From: Pyxicephalus adspersus
Lineage: Eukaryota; Chordata; Amphibia; Anura; Pyxicephalidae
Reading direction: 5' to 3'
Length of the DNA: 64,000 nt
NCBI RefSeq assembly: GCF_032062135.1
Contig: NC_092860.1
Coordinates: forward strand, 125,101,232-125,165,231
The position numbers were made by a program, and so were the translations under genes. Each line of letters starts with the position of its first letter. Position 1 is the stretch's first letter. The notes below the pieces were generated by a model that was not told the origin of the DNA, did no database searches, and was given only the letters and a program-made list of their open reading frames with translations. Below are positions 49,461 through 63,265 of the stretch, piece by piece.

Positions 49461-49469
49461 TAATGCACA

Positions 49470-51080
49470 GCACGGAGTAGCTGGACAGATGAGCATCTCC
49501 TAACAAAACTAAAATAAAAGTAGATTTTGGGACATTTCTAGTACTCAGAATTATTATTACAATTATAGTATATAAAAATGGACACTTTTATCACAAATCA
49601 ATAAAGGGTCCAAACATGTCTATGTAGTCTTACTTAGTGGTTTCCTTGTTTGGTGATACTGAAGGACCCGTGGGACTACAGCAATTTAAATACTGAATTA
49701 TACCTGTTTCTTCTGATGAAGCCTTTGCAAAATATGCAAAGAACTGAAGAAAAGCTGCTATTGTGAAGTTGCATAATTTGAGCATGAATTAAATCTAAAT
49801 TAGTTCTAATTTGTAGTTTGTAATAAACTTGTCTCTTCTTGTTTTTGATAATTTGAGTATCAAAAATTGTATTTTCTTTTACTCTTGTTATCTATGGGGA
49901 TGTGGTTCTTCTTTTCCTATTAATGTCTAAGAACAGTTACCATATATTAGTTATTCAAACCCAAAATGAGTATGGTATTAAGTATTCAAACCCTCCTCGT
50001 TGGTTGCACTACCACCCCCATGCCACATCATGCGTCATTATTTTCAACACATGCGTAGCTGTCCTACAATGTATGTAAAGATATTATCAATGGACAAAAC
50101 AAGCATACACACTTTTATTTTAAACAATAATGTTTTTAATAATACCACAGCTCCCCAACCCCTATTCTCAACAATTGAAAATTGAAATTTCTCTAATCTA
50201 CAAAATCATCTGATTTGCTGCATTACAGTATTGCCCATTATTACAAAACAGACAAATTCTAAAACTGTTGTGAAATATGGAAAAGTGATAGTTATACTCC
50301 CCAGGACAAATCCTTTCTTAACATAGTATCCTAATGGTTAGGGAGGTCTCCCTGGTCATGAATCAGTACAGCTTTAACCACAGCATGACTACATCTACAA
50401 AGATTTTTTGTCAGTCCAGAGAACACATTTTCACATCAAAGTCAAAAAGATTTTTTTATAAAAATTAAAACAGTACAAATGTCCCTTTGACTCCTATCTG
50501 CCAAAAACTTACACTCATTTTCAGAAACACTTTCCTGCCCAGCCAATTAATCTCAGCGGAGGAGACAAAATAAAATTTGTCAGAGGTTTGGGGTTTGACC
50601 TCTACATTCTCTACTTTTTACATTTTAAAAAGGGTTTTGAAGCTGTAATTTTGACAATATTGTGTTATATACAAATATGATAAAGCTACTAACTGGTCAA
50701 AGGAGAAAGACAAACATTACAAGAGGAAAAGCTTGAACATTCAGAAATGTGATTGGAAATAAGAAGACTTGACAACTTTTCCTTAAAGTGTATTTGAGAG
50801 GTTAGATGTGAATGTTGTAAATCATTACTAATAAATATAAAACTTATTTTTACTGTTACAGTGGCACAATTTGAACTGAATTCATGATAAGGTTTAGAAG
50901 CTAATTGTTTATAGCCATTTCTACAAATCAGGGGCCCTCTTTTTTATGGCAATAGGCAGTAACAAAAGATCTCTTTCTGTGACTTCCCGAAAATCTTAAC
51001 ATATTTTTTTTTTTTAAAAAAAGATTGGAGAATAGGAAGATTTTTGTTGTTTTTTTTGGCAACAGATTCCCATAACCCTT
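49470..51080. other. Intergenic, no gene seen
   Basis: AT-rich with poly-A and poly-T runs. No motif recognised. Confidence 0.45.
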
Positions 51081-51275
51081 TTCCCCCCTTTATATTGTGA
51101 GATACTTCCCTCGCCTATTAGATTTTATGCTCTTTAGAGCAGTGTCCTCTCCTCCGTCTGTGTCACTGTCTTTATTTGTCTGTCATTTGCAACCCCAATT
51201 TAATGTACAGTGCTGCGTAATATGTTGGTGCTACATAAAGACTGTATATTATTAATAATAATAATAACCAAATTA
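51080..51275 (+). repeat. Family T retroelement 3' end, copy 3
   Basis: GATTTTATGCTCTTTAGAGC, AGTGTCCTCTCCTCCGTCTG, TGTCTGTCATTTGCAACCCC, ACAGTGCTGCGTAATATGTT and GGTGCTACATAAAGACTG, then TATTATTAATAATAATAATA. It has the clearest tail of the family, on the + strand. Confidence 0.8.
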
Positions 51276-51279
51276 GGTA

Positions 51280-54160
51280 ATAAATTAAAGTTGACAGGCC
51301 TGACAAATCTTTCTATCCTTCCCTTAGGACCTTTGACAAGTAAACTGTTAAACTACATACACATGTCAGATAATAGTCTTCAGATAATTTTGTCTTAGAT
51401 AAAAAGCTTTAGGGTCATGCTACTGGCATGAAAGTATGAAGTCTCCATTATATGAGAGGTCAATTAGACCTTTGCTTTGGAGGAAACACAGTTGGAATGG
51501 CTGGTCTAACCTCTTCAGGTTCTAGTACACACATCTGGGGATTGATACACCACGTTTTAGCTGTCCGACCAATACAGATACAAACTGTGAACAAGGGACA
51601 TTACATATAGGAGTTGAAATAAATGTATCTTTGGATGTTCATCACACTAAGTAAATTATCTTAATGCATACAGGATTGTCACTGTAACTATCATTTTAAA
51701 GCTGCATGCTCTGTAGGCAGATATAATTTCAAATCATAAACCATCCCTGTTGCTACTGTAAGTGTGTGAGATTACCTGTTTTCTTCAAGTGACAATACTT
51801 AGCAGAATTCTATTAGAGAAATATGCAGGCTGTATTTTCCAAACTGCAGATGAGATGGATGAGTAATACAGCACAAGTGTGAAATTGCAGTAGATCAGCC
51901 AATTATATGCTACTGCCTGGGAAACTGAGACTTTTCATTTTATGAGCTCTTATAAATGCATAGTTTTAGACAGAACTTCATATGTATTTCGCATATAAGG
52001 TCTACACGTAAAGCTGCTTGCTGGTCATCAAGCCCTCTCCATCACTAGCTCTAGCCAAGTGTAGCCAAATCCATTCATTACACATATTTTTTATGCACAA
52101 GCTATTTAAAAATAATGACATCCATTTCATCCTTGGAAAGTTTCAGTTTTCACTGATGACCCAACAGTTTTATATGGTTTCTGATATAGGTTTCCATAAA
52201 AGTAAGAAAAAACTATTAGTAGTTTAAGACAGTGTATTTATCTCCTGTATGGAGAGAGATCGTAAATTTAAAAACTTTAAAGATAAAATAATGGGACTCT
52301 AAACTATTGTATATAAAATACATTACCAATGAACAGCATAGTATGATATAATGAAATTAGGTAGCATTAAAAGTTGAAAATATTGTAAAAGCATATATAT
52401 ATATAAATATATATTATAAATATATATATTGCAACCCAGATGCATGGAAATTTATATATATCAATTTACAAATATAAATATATAAATAAATATGCTGTAG
52501 TCAGCACAATAATATAATGACATTAAAAAAGAAAGCCTTCTCAGCCTAGCAAAAAAATATTGTGGACTATGATGATCAGAACCAAAGACATTGAAACTTA
52601 CTTTTTTTAAAGCTTACTTGCTACTACAATAGTTAATGTATTACCCTGGTTCTAAGCAAAACATATTAGAATTATTTTGTAAGATTTTAATAGAGGTGCA
52701 TAGAAATGTATCCTTTTATCTGATTGCAATAATTTTTAGTTCATGTGGGTTGGATAATTATACATTGTAGATGAGCTACAGGCCCACACCCACCCACATA
52801 TACAATAAACAGTTTATTATAAATAAATATTAATTAAGAATAAAAAAACTTTTAAAAACAAGCACATCTCATTTTGTTAGTCTCTCCACATTGTATAATT
52901 ATCCTTGATGCGTTTCCTGGAAACAATCCACTTATTCAGGGGGAGATCTGGAGATTTCAGATAATAACCAAGTCCATGATTAGGTCCTCAAAAATTTGGC
53001 AGGGGACTTTACAGAAAGCGGTATGGTATAGGTATAAAGAAGGGGGAGAGAAATACTCAACAAGACAGGTAACAGATAACAGCTACCCTGGTACCAATCG
53101 CATATAGAAAAATCTTACTGGAATCAAAAGAGACCACCAACATCCCATAAGAAATTGCCGTATGTAGTAGGAAGCAAGACGGGTTTCTCCAGGGGTAGCT
53201 AGTGATTCCTTAAGTATTAACAAACTAATCTGCCATGTTAATGGACCACCATCACAGAGAAATATTTTTCACTGCATTCCATATAAAGTTTTTAGATCTA
53301 CACTGAATTCCAATGTAACAGGGCCATTTACCACTATCAATGAAAAGAGTAACTTCTACATTGTAAGAGGACACTAAATTTTTCACTGCCTGCATTTATT
53401 TTCTGTTATTTTTCTTTTAATTTCAAGATTATACCCGGTAACAATTTTGTCATACACAACAGGTGGTGTGTACAGACAAGTACAGTACAGACAAGTACAA
53501 GTACAGATTCCTACAAATGTTGCTGAGCCTCCAAGATCAAAAGAAAGTAAATCTAAAGAATGAAAGGATAGGCCAGGTACAGTTAGGCTGAAAAGAAAAT
53601 GGCTGGATAATGCTGAGTGCCAACATGAATTTGGTTGTCTGTAACTTGCTGTATTTTTATTGTAATTTATGGGAAAGAAACAATGTGCAGAAAAATCAAA
53701 GAAAGCAATACAGGAGAGATACCTGTACAACTGCGCAAGGCTGTGCAAAGGTAAGGGTGCAGTGTAAATCATTGTTTTTCTTCAAACAGTTTACCTAAAA
53801 TAAATGAATAATGTCTGAAGAAAACAAAGGTTTGATTGGTAACATGATACTTTCAACCTAATTGTTCGCATCGGCATCTCAAAATGATATGCAGTTAAGA
53901 ATCTATTTTGTAACTCAAATGATTCATTTATTGATTTAAATCACGTTATAGTTGGCATTCATATACTGATACAAAATTGATTTTATGGCCAACCTGCTGT
54001 TTTTGTTTTATAATCTTCAAATTCGTATCGGGGCAGATAATTGATTTTAAATCACAAGGATTCATTTTTATCCAAAATGAAAACCTTTTATTTTACAGAC
54101 CAAATGATGTTTCTTTTAAAACTAAATGAACAAACCCAGGATGTACCCAAACAATAAATA
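51280..54160. other. Intergenic, no gene seen
   Basis: Contains an AT-rich imperfect foldback at 52390-52500 (ATATAAATATATATT words) and a short tandem ACAGACAAGTAC near 53470-53500. The 129-codon - strand frame at 53383-53772 is hydrophobic and Cys-rich, without motif or splice context, and is not supported as a gene. Confidence 0.45.
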
Positions 54161-54163
54161 TCC

Positions 54164-54325
54164 TATTATTATTATTATTATTATTATTAATAATAATAAT
54201 AAACGGGATTTATATAGTGCCAACATATTATGCAGCACTGTACATAAATAGAGGTTGCAAATGACAGAGATACAGACAGTGACACAGGAGGAGAAGACCC
54301 TGCCCAGAAGAGCTCACTATTTATT
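54164..54325 (-). repeat. Family T retroelement 3' end, copy 4, with palindromic tail
   Basis: Starts with about eight ATT units directly followed by about five AAT units, a perfect foldback. ATAGTGCCAACATATTATGC, AGCACTGTACATAAATAG, GAGGTTGCAAATGACAGAGA and GAGAAGACCCTGCCCAGAAG follow, the complement of the family T 3' region. Element on the - strand. Confidence 0.82.
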
Positions 54326-54329
54326 ACAC

Positions 54330-55680
54330 TAGCAATTGTGCTCTATTTGAAAAAAATTGGATTTTCAGCCTGCCTTGCATTCAGCTGCAGAGAGGACACT
54401 TAGACATCTTCAAAAAGATTGTTGATTACATACAGTTTGGCTACATGTTGAGTTCATGTATTATTTTATGCATCACTTCCACAACCATGGGACATAGAAG
54501 AACAGTAGTTACTTAAGGGCTTATTACCAATGCCAAATCACTAAGATAAAGGATCCTTTAAAATACAACCATGTTGCTAAAATTCCTTTTTATGCTTATG
54601 GTAAAGCATATCATTTTTCATTTGTTTCTGCAAAGGTAAAACAAAGCCCATCAATTATCTGCCGACCAATGATGGTATTCCATATCTATGTCATCAATCA
54701 CTACTTTCTTTTCTCCCTGGTGTCTCTGTTCTTCCCTTACCTTTCTTTTTTCCCCTCTGTTTTTCTATTTCTGTATTATCTTGGCTCCATTCAGCTTCCA
54801 AAAAAGATCTGATGACTATGTTTAATTATTAAAATGTTTTCAGTACAATCAGGGGTACCTTCATTCATTCCACAGACTCAGCTTTACTACACATCTGTTA
54901 TGATATATTTTGGTACTTGGGTAATCATTTCCCACACTATAGGATTCTACATATATCCACTGGAATATTTGTTATTAGAAAATTACCAGTGACAATATTC
55001 TGACATTTAAACCTAAAAAATGCGTTGGACCTCTCCAGTTTTATTATTTTTATTTGGAACTATATTTATAATGAAAATGTACTGCTCACTTGTAGGCATT
55101 TTTTGTTCAACAGAGGGTGTGTAATGCTTTGGAACTCCCATAAGAAGAGGTATCATTTACCGGTCTGTCATTTGAACATGACATTGAACCAGAAGTCAAT
55201 TTTTCTTTGTAGGTGTGTATGCATAGAGTACAAGCATCTCTATTTGTGCTTAGTACACCACTTAACAGATTTCAGTTACAATTATAGATAAATGTGTGAC
55301 TGTTTTAGTAGCCCTTACACCCTCCGCCGCATGTTTTGGTCCATTAAGTAACCTTCACTATATCAAATAAAATAGGACGAGTTGTTAAATAGTCACGAGT
55401 GCCTCCACTCAAACAGGTCTTTGTATAGCAAGTACAGTCCCAAAGTGGTGACTATAAAAATATAATCCAATGAGTATTGTTGCTCAAAGTATTATATTTA
55501 AGTTTGCTTTTTACTGTACACTGTAAAAACAAATCTAAATTATCATGTGTCCAGGACTGTTCCTAAATACAATTTAAAAACTGAAACTTGTCTACCTTAA
55601 AGAATAACATCATAAAAACTGTCAGGGACAACTTTGAAACCAGTGATTACTGAGATAGTAAATACTTTCATTAGGAGTTT
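54330..55680. other. Intergenic, no gene seen
   Basis: AT-rich DNA. The 88-codon frame at 55025-55291 has no recognisable domain. Confidence 0.45.
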
Positions 55681-55684
55681 GTAA

Positions 55685-56330
55685 AGTACTGTTATGGGTT
55701 ACCTCCCCCGGCAGGTGAAACGCGATTACCTGAGACGCAAAATCTAAGTGACCCCCGGGGTCTTCACCAGCACACCCTGCAAGGAGTGATGGGCCATCGA
55801 CCCTAGTGGTCACCAGACTACTTTGCTGCAAGGAGGTCACTAGGTCGCAGCCCCCCAGGCTCTCCCCACCAGGGGTTGACAGGAATCAGATGACTTCAGT
55901 GTAGGAATGGCTATCAGTCTGGAACACAGCAAGTCAAAGCAAGGTAGTTGAATAGGTCAACATCAGGGCAAGCGGCAGACAAAGAAAGGCCAGGAAGGGC
56001 AGGGCAGGCAGAAGTTAAGGCAAAGTCAGGTAACAGGCCGAGGTCAGGGCAGGCAGCAGACAAAACAGAGTTGTGATCAAACCAGGGTCAAATCCAAATA
56101 ATCCCAACAGCGAACTTGCTGGCAGTAGCAGGAAATGTGCTGAGAATCCAGCAAACTGAGTCTTGAACTGGAAAGGTTTAAATATGCCCAGCAGCCAATA
56201 GCCGGACAGATTCCAGAATCCCTTTTAGCTGTGCACAGCCTCAGTTTCTGTGCAAGGGATGCCAAAGAGAGTGAAAATTCACAGCTAAAGGAATGCAGGT
56301 GATGCTGTAGGTTGCTGAACATAGGATCTG
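55685..56330. repeat. Dispersed repeat, family L, copy 2 (longer, LTR-like)
   Basis: GC-rich and purine-rich, with recurring GGCAGGCAG, GGCAGCAGAC and GGTCAGGGCA words at 55.95-56.06 kb. The right part matches 49195-49460. The texture and length suggest a solo LTR or retroelement flank. I do not see a target duplication or coding domain. Confidence 0.6.
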
Positions 56331-56539
56331 CAGTAAGATTGGTAACATGTACAGGCTAGCCTTCAGAGTAAATCAGTCAGAGCTATGTAATGTACAACAT
56401 AACATACAGATTGAAGCAACCAGAAATATGCAACAACAATATCTAATGATCAGCAGGAGAAAAAATGCTCCAGAGTCAACAAGCATCAGAATAATTAAAA
56501 GAGAAGAGTACTTAAGGAAGGAACATCTCACAAACATCA

Positions 56540-56960
56540 TCAGTAGGGATGAGCAAGCGAGATTTGTAAATTGGATCTTGTGGCTATTCAGGCCTTTCTC
56601 GCTTACCAAACATGTAGAACAACCTTGTGAATTCAAATTTTTCGAGACCTGCAAGAGCAATCGGGAGCGGAGCTGACAGCTCTGCTCCCCTTAATGCTAT
56701 TGCAACCCTACCAGAACTATAGTATATGTTCTTGGATAGAGATTCTCTATCCAAAAACACTGGAGTCCCACAGCTGTGCACATGAATGAATGCAGCAGTG
56801 GGAATCATCCTGTGATGATTCCCACGGCTGCATTCATTCATGAGCACAGCTGCAGGACTCACACTGACAGGAGGAATACGGGGGCTGTGCTCATCAATGA
56901 ATGCAGCCGTGGGAATCATCCTGTGATGATTTCCAAGGCTGCATTCATTTATGAACATTG
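56540..56960. repeat. Interspersed repeat containing two tandem palindromic units
   Basis: Unit 1 (56771-56852) is an 82-bp near-perfect palindrome: CAGCTGTGCACATGAATGAA pairs with its complement at the right end, and GTGGGAATCATC with GATGATTCCCAC at the centre. Unit 2 (56884-56957) repeats it with erosion on the right. A smaller palindrome TTGGATAGAG/CTCTATCCAA lies at 56732-56755. The frames here on both strands read MNECS.GNH-like repeats because the DNA is self-complementary; they are not genes. Confidence 0.8.
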
Positions 56961-56969
56961 TTTGGAAAT

Positions 56970-59900
56970 GGCCTTTTAACCCTTCCCAGATTGATGGGCA
57001 ACAACAATTGTTTCTTTACTATCACTGCTGACATCTTTCCTATTTGCCATTGTGTTCACATACCTGAATGCTGCACTCCAGCAAACTGCCAAAACCTCTG
57101 CTTTAACAAAATGGTTGCACTTGCTGATGGTCAAATAATCAAGTGCATTTATTTAGGAGCACCTGGCTTCTACTTATGCTCTTTATTCCTATAGAAGTGA
57201 CAAGCGTGTACTTAATTTTTCACACACTGATTCTGGATTTTGCCCTGGTGTTAAAAATTTTAAAAAATGTGAAATATGTCATGTGTTGTTGTTTATCTGA
57301 GGTTACCTTATTTTAAAACCTGCTAAGGACCAGATGATTTTCATTATGCTCTAATAGTCAAAACCTTAGAAATGAATGATGATGTACTTTATTTTCCTTA
57401 TGACTTTATGAGGATACAGAACAGAAGTGCCTACCCTCACTTACCATGTGGTGCACTGCAATTTTAGGAGGATTTCTTTTTTTTCTCTGGTGCATACACA
57501 AATGACATTTCTACATTTGTCCAAAAATCTTCAGCATTGTCTTCTATTTTTAAATGTTTTCCATGATTTAAAAAAATAAATGAAACATTTGTTTCCACTA
57601 TTTAAGAGACCAAAGAGCTATAGTTAATCAAAGGGCAACTGTCGGCTATATTACATCTTGAAAATCACAAACATTAGTGGTTTATTCAAGTGAAATATAG
57701 AATAATACAAACTATGCATAACACCTATAATTATATAAAAGAGCTCCCCTTTAGGAAATACATTATGTCAGCAGAGCGGGGATCTTTCCCTCCTCACATG
57801 TCCTTTTCTGCATATTACTATATGATCAGCATTTCTAGTCCAGCTGTATAGAATATTGTTTGTTTACTTGGCATATTACTAAACACATTTTACAGCTTTG
57901 TGGGCAAAATTTTTAGCAGTAGCTGGTATTTTTAAACAGCCTATTTATATTGACCTGTTTGAATTGAAATGGTGTCGTTTTCTAATGTATTTTGTTTGAT
58001 TTTGTTTTCTTTCAAAGTTTGATTCCTATAGAAATATTTTCTCCGACAAGTCTTATGTTCTGCAAAGCAATCTTTAACTCTAACCTTACTTATGACCCCT
58101 AGAAACAAAATCTCCTCCCATTACAGGACTTACAGAATAGCTGCACTCCTAACCTTAGCTTCTTTAATATATCTAGGCAGATCGAGAATGTTTTTAAACA
58201 ACGTATAGCCCTTCAACCTTTTTTTTGCTCTTTCTTCCCCTGAGAGCTTTATTGGAATCCTCACGGGTTGTGCCAGTTCACATTTCCTGGTTGATAGCGG
58301 AGAAATCTGTCTGCAGATGTCTACCAACACAGGACTCTGCAGGCAGTGATATGTCAAAGAAAGTATCCCATAGTATGACAAAGATACATTTTGAGTTACT
58401 AGCCTAAAATACGTACCTATCATTTTATACCAAATACAATTTTCAAGCTATGTCACACAAATAAAATTAATTGTATACAAAATCCATAAAAGGAAAATTA
58501 TGTAACTTTAAATAATTTTTAAGAATAAGTTTTAGGATCCAAAAATCAAAGATTTTATCATCAAGGGTATAGGAGCTCAAAAATAGGGGCTTTTAAGGGA
58601 CAAATCTCTAAACACTGCAATGTTCTTTAAAGTCTATTGCAATTCTTAGATATTATCTCTTGTCTCCCATGGATGATCAGTAGTAGTAGTAAGCTATTAT
58701 CACAACTGAACTGCTGTGGTTTGGTGGTTTGTTCAAACTTTCCCTTATGACAGGGTCACTTGTCTGCTGGTAGTTATAGTTTTGAGAAGTCCTGGGTTTT
58801 GGAACAGTTAATATAAGGGCTTCTGTGTTCTTTAACAGGGGCAATATAACTATTGGCAGCACTAATTATTGATAAGCCTCAGCATTTTAAAATGCAAATT
58901 ACTGTATTATTAATGCACTATTGATTCTTGTGAAGAACCTTCATAACCAATTTCCTTTCCTTTGCATATGCTGGCATTTTCTTTACCACACACTGCAAAA
59001 TAATTTTTAATATAAATCTAGATGACAAACGCTAATGTATACAAAGTGAATGTGGTTCATTCCAGGTATGTACTCAAGCATTTAGTTTGTATTAAAGCTT
59101 TAATAAGCTTTAATTTGCTATCTGTACTAGGTATTAATTGGTTTCTATGTGTTCATATACTTCAAATATTGCAACCAACTTTTCTTACAGTTTCTATTTA
59201 AATACATAAATTCAAAAACTTTTTTATTTATTAATAAAAAACTGAGAGTGACAATATTCAGGCTTTTATTAAGATTATCGTTGTTAACCAAATAGGATCA
59301 AAAGGAGATACAAACAATGCAGTAAAACAATACAATACTAGTGAAATAAGAAAGATATATGGTTGACCCATAAACTTACATTTTTAGTACGGGATGATTT
59401 TATTGGAGACTGGAAAGGCCAAAAGATTTCTTTTTCAGATAACCATTGTTAGACAGATAGCAAGCGTATCAGGTATATAAAAGTAAACATACCCATTGTA
59501 GTATGGTGAAATACATAATGCTAAGTTCATAAGTTTTTTGGCATCTCTTAAAAAGGGGTTAAAGGGCCCGGATAAGGCAGTTAGAATTTCTATTCCTACA
59601 GAATTGCGTTTTTTTATTTGGGATCCAGGCCCGGAGTGTCCTGGCAGGAATGGGTGGCCCAGGCACTCCTCTTGGGAGCACCTGGCTATGAATAAAAAAG
59701 GCACCTGCCTATGTATCAAGGGTAACTGGTAGCCTGAAGCACTAAAGTGTCCTGCGATGAGCTAAGCCCCCTAATATCACACCTAGGTAAACACATGTAT
59801 TGACATGCAGAGATTATGCAGCAAAGAAAAACGAAACTCAAACCTATTTGTATGAGTATTGCCTATAATGTGTAAGTATCTCAAAGCGAAATTTGGTAAC

Positions 59901-60535
59901 GAAAGAATTTTATTTAAATTTTATTAGAGTTTTTGATTAGAGTTTTTATTAACTTTATTAGATATCCAAGGACACCATATTCATATAACTTGTCATGTTA
60001 ATTAGTCTGAAAAATGAATAAACTAATTGATATAAGGCACAATGGCAAAAAAATATTCAGAATACCCATCTGAAAGACTGCTAACTAGCACTTTTGGATT
60101 ATTAAAAAATAAAGAAGCAGAATAATTTAAAAGTAGAGCTTTTACCCACCAAAAAAATATTATTCCATCTATTCTTGTGAACATTATATGTAACCTTCAC
60201 CCTTCCAAATAATTGTGAATATTTTTTTGTATTTATTTAGCTTTGGTATGTAGTATTTTTACTAAAGAAGACTGAAATATGGAATCAGAAGTCTAATTTT
60301 AGATAAATATAACAACCATATGGCTGCATCATGTTTGCAGCCTTTAATCTGATTACAATGAGGATCTCTTTGTTTTACCAGTGACAGACAGACATAACAG
60401 ATGCTTATATGTTGAAAAAAACATGCTTCTGTTAACATAGGCAACAAGTGTATTGGTTATAAAGAGCATAAAATTCAAACAGGAGGAAATTATAGCTGAA
60501 ATAAAAAAATTGTGGAATTTCTTACTAAAATAAAC
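56970..60535. other. Intergenic, no gene seen
   Basis: AT-rich. The open frames at 58130-58423 and 59435-59719 have no recognised domain. 59.28-59.72 kb changes from AT-rich to GC-richer sequence and may be part of an unclassified repeat. Confidence 0.45.
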
Positions 60536-60540
60536 AAAAA

Positions 60541-60875
60541 CAGGATGACATTCAAAAATCCGGCAACCCCTGGACCTGAGGTGCGCCTGATTCTTGAAAA
60601 TCCTGGATTTTTTTTTATTCTTACCTCCACACACCAGCCAGCCTTCCACCTGCCGACATCTGGCACACTTCCAGGGAGCAGGCAGCAGGGACGTCTCAAC
60701 GTGTATTTAGTTTAGCAAGAAAGACCTAACAGCTGTTTCTGTAGAACAGTGCCAGCAAAACATTGGTGGCCAAACAGTGTACTGCAGTCCCTGTATTGAA
60801 CATGCGATCTGAAATTCATGCCGGGAAACTGAAGGAACCGGATTATCGATGGCTGGATTTTCGAATGTAAACCTG
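60541..60875. mobile_element. MITE of Tc1/mariner (Tc2/pogo-like) type, 335 bp
   Basis: The left end CAGGATGACATTCAAAAATC then CGGCAA matches the complement of the right end, CAGGTTTACATTCGAAAATC then CAGCCA, giving ~26-bp inverted termini starting CAGG. TA follows the right end (60876-60877) but is not kept on the left. CAGG termini with AAAATCC are familiar from Tc2/Tigger-type elements. The GC-rich interior has no transposase. Confidence 0.7.
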
Positions 60876-60879
60876 TACT

Positions 60880-62940
60880 ATGCATATTTAGGCAAGGAAG
60901 AAGCTAAGCAGGGGCAGCTTACAAAACACTAGAGGTGCCCAAATTACAGGTACTGATATTCCCAGAACATCACAGGACTGCAATATTGGCATACTACAAC
61001 TTGTTCCAAAATATTGGCATACTACAACTTCATGTCATCACTATGTTCAGCAACAAGGAAAGAGGAAGGGGGCATTGAGCATGTAAGATCTGGAAACCAC
61101 CTTTAAGCAGATGACTAGTTATACATCTCTCAAAGGAGAATGAATACTGTATATAAAAGTACAATATTGTCTATGTTCTTTCCCACAAAGGGCTAAATGT
61201 AGAACAGTACACACAACATGTAAAAATGCTTTAGGTAAATAAAAACACGTACCAACTGGAGTAACAGCAGCAGGAGGAAGGGGGAATGGCTAATTTCTTT
61301 GGTACCTCAATGAAATTAGTAAGCGGATTGCTTTACTCAGAAACACAGAGGGTCTGGGAACCTTTGCTGCGGACAAATTATGACAACTGGAGTTTTTAGT
61401 GCAGGACCCCAAGATTTAGGTTACCAAGGATGGGACCAATAATGGGAGGCCATCATTTTAGATTCTCAATAGAAGGATAAAATAGCCACCATCCCAGATG
61501 GAGTCCAACATGCTTCAGTCTGAGCAGATGTTGTGTACATACATTTTTGCCACATTTCCTGATGGAAGAATCTTTTCAGATGACCAATCTGAAGGGCCTC
61601 AATATTGCTACAGCAGACCAGGGACATTCTCAGAAGTGTGGACACCATACACTACTCAGTTTCCAGACTGGACGAGTGGCCGGAGCTTGCACAGTATGGA
61701 TTGCAGTTTATGCCTTACGCTGTCTAAGGTGCAGCAGGAGGTTTTGTTATGGAAAAACAAATTCACATCTCAGTGTGGACTGGTTTTCATCCATTATAAT
61801 GAAGCAGTCTTAGATTACCAATGACTCTATACCCCTGGTGCTGATGTTATAGATTGTAAGTTTCCCCTGCTTACTCCCCCCCCCCCCCCCCGCCCAACCA
61901 GAAGAAAATTGCTTCTGTTATTACCTATTGTCACTCTTTTTATTGTTATTATTAGTTCTAGCCACCTCTTTTTGCCTATTCTGATGCTCTGACACTGTGC
62001 TAAACTGCATTTGCAAAGTGTTTACTGCAGAAGGATAAACTATGCATTGCTTCTTAGACTTTGTGACTTACTGTACTCTACTTCTTTGGCAGTCAAAAAT
62101 AATTGTGGCTATTGTTTTTCAGATGTAAAAAAATAAAAAAAAATAAAACATTTATATCAACATATAGCCTGCCCTCTGTACTAGGGAAAGGCTCACAACA
62201 GTAACTTTTTACAGATTGCTGCCTCAGGCAAATGGCCACTGCATCCTTGAAAAGTATCATTTTGTCAATGAATGTCCTGCTTCTGGAATCAAGGTAACTC
62301 ACCACACTCCAGATTGATGAAGTTTAATAATGGCACCCTCCATCTGTAATTTATCACCGCACCTGCTGTCTAAAGGTCTTGAAGCAATCAGGGATGCAAT
62401 GCAACCTATCAAATTTGATTGTAGACCAATTTCCTGTAATGTGCTTTAATCAAATCCGGGGCTTAATCATGAAATGGTGTGAAACTTGTTGTAAGATGAG
62501 ACACACAGGTCTGAAGCAGAGGCAGGGTACATGTATGGTAACTTATGTTGACAGTTAAACAGAGTTTATTGACAAAAAAGCAGATCCAGTGGATATGTGA
62601 TTGTTTTAGCATCTAACATATTGTTTAAGGGGAGTGGATGAACCCCCATACCTGAGGCTTGTGCCTGTTACGTCTGGTTTCAGAAGTATCACTTGTGGCA
62701 TCATCTTCAATAATAACTGACAAATAATTCCAGTTTCTTGTTCTGAATGCACACTTCTCGTGACAAAAGAGCACCATGGTGCTAGAAAAAAACTGATTGT
62801 ACAATCATCCTTGGATTTACTAATCACCAAACTAAAATTTTTAGATTGGTGTTTGCATTTCATTTAAACAGATTGCGTCGAGATTTTACTGTAAGTTTTT
62901 ATTAAGTGTGCCCGCAGAATCTTCCCTAGATAAAGGTTCT
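60880..62940. other. Intergenic, no gene seen
   Basis: Contains a C homopolymer tract near 61876-61891. The frames at 61498-61824, 61547-61813 and 62606-62863 were inspected; they have no recognised domain, and the first two overlap each other in different frames. Confidence 0.45.
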
Positions 62941-62944
62941 TTCA

Positions 62945-63265
62945 TCCCATTGACACCAATCTAAAGAGCCACTCCAATGCCACTGACACCAATGTAAAGG
63001 GACATTTTCCAATTTATTCACATGAATGTGAAAGGATATTCTTTATTCCATTATTAATACAAAGGAATATTCTCAATATCACTATTAATTTACTATTCAT
63101 TACTGATGTAAGGGAACATTTTTATTAACCCATTAACCTATTAACCACCAATTTCATGGGCCTTCTTTCTCCAACCAACATTAAATTAAAGGGTAATCTT
63201 TCCCTATATTGAACAATGGGAAATGTGTCCCCTCAGTGACCACCAACTTTGAGACAATAAGTAAC
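62945..63265. repeat. Degenerate ~35-bp tandem repeat
   Basis: A recurring pattern of CCA(T)TGACACCAAT, TAAAG, GG.CATTTT. Clear units occur at about 62948 (CCCATTGACACCAATCTAAA), 62981 (CCACTGACACCAATGTAAAG) and 63103 (ATTACTGATGTAAGGGAACA), with weaker ones to 63245 (CAGTGACCACCAACTTTGAG). Unit length varies around 30-48 bp. Probably an old minisatellite. Confidence 0.65.

Noticed and set aside
53383..53772. 129-codon hydrophobic - strand frame
   Set aside because: No domain, no splice context and no codon signal. Within chance expectation for this window length.
56584..56979. Frames on both strands reading repeated MNECS/GNHH peptides
   Set aside because: Explained by self-complementary palindromic DNA units; not a repeat protein.
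62606..62863. 85-codon - strand frame
   Set aside because: No recognisable domain or splice sites.
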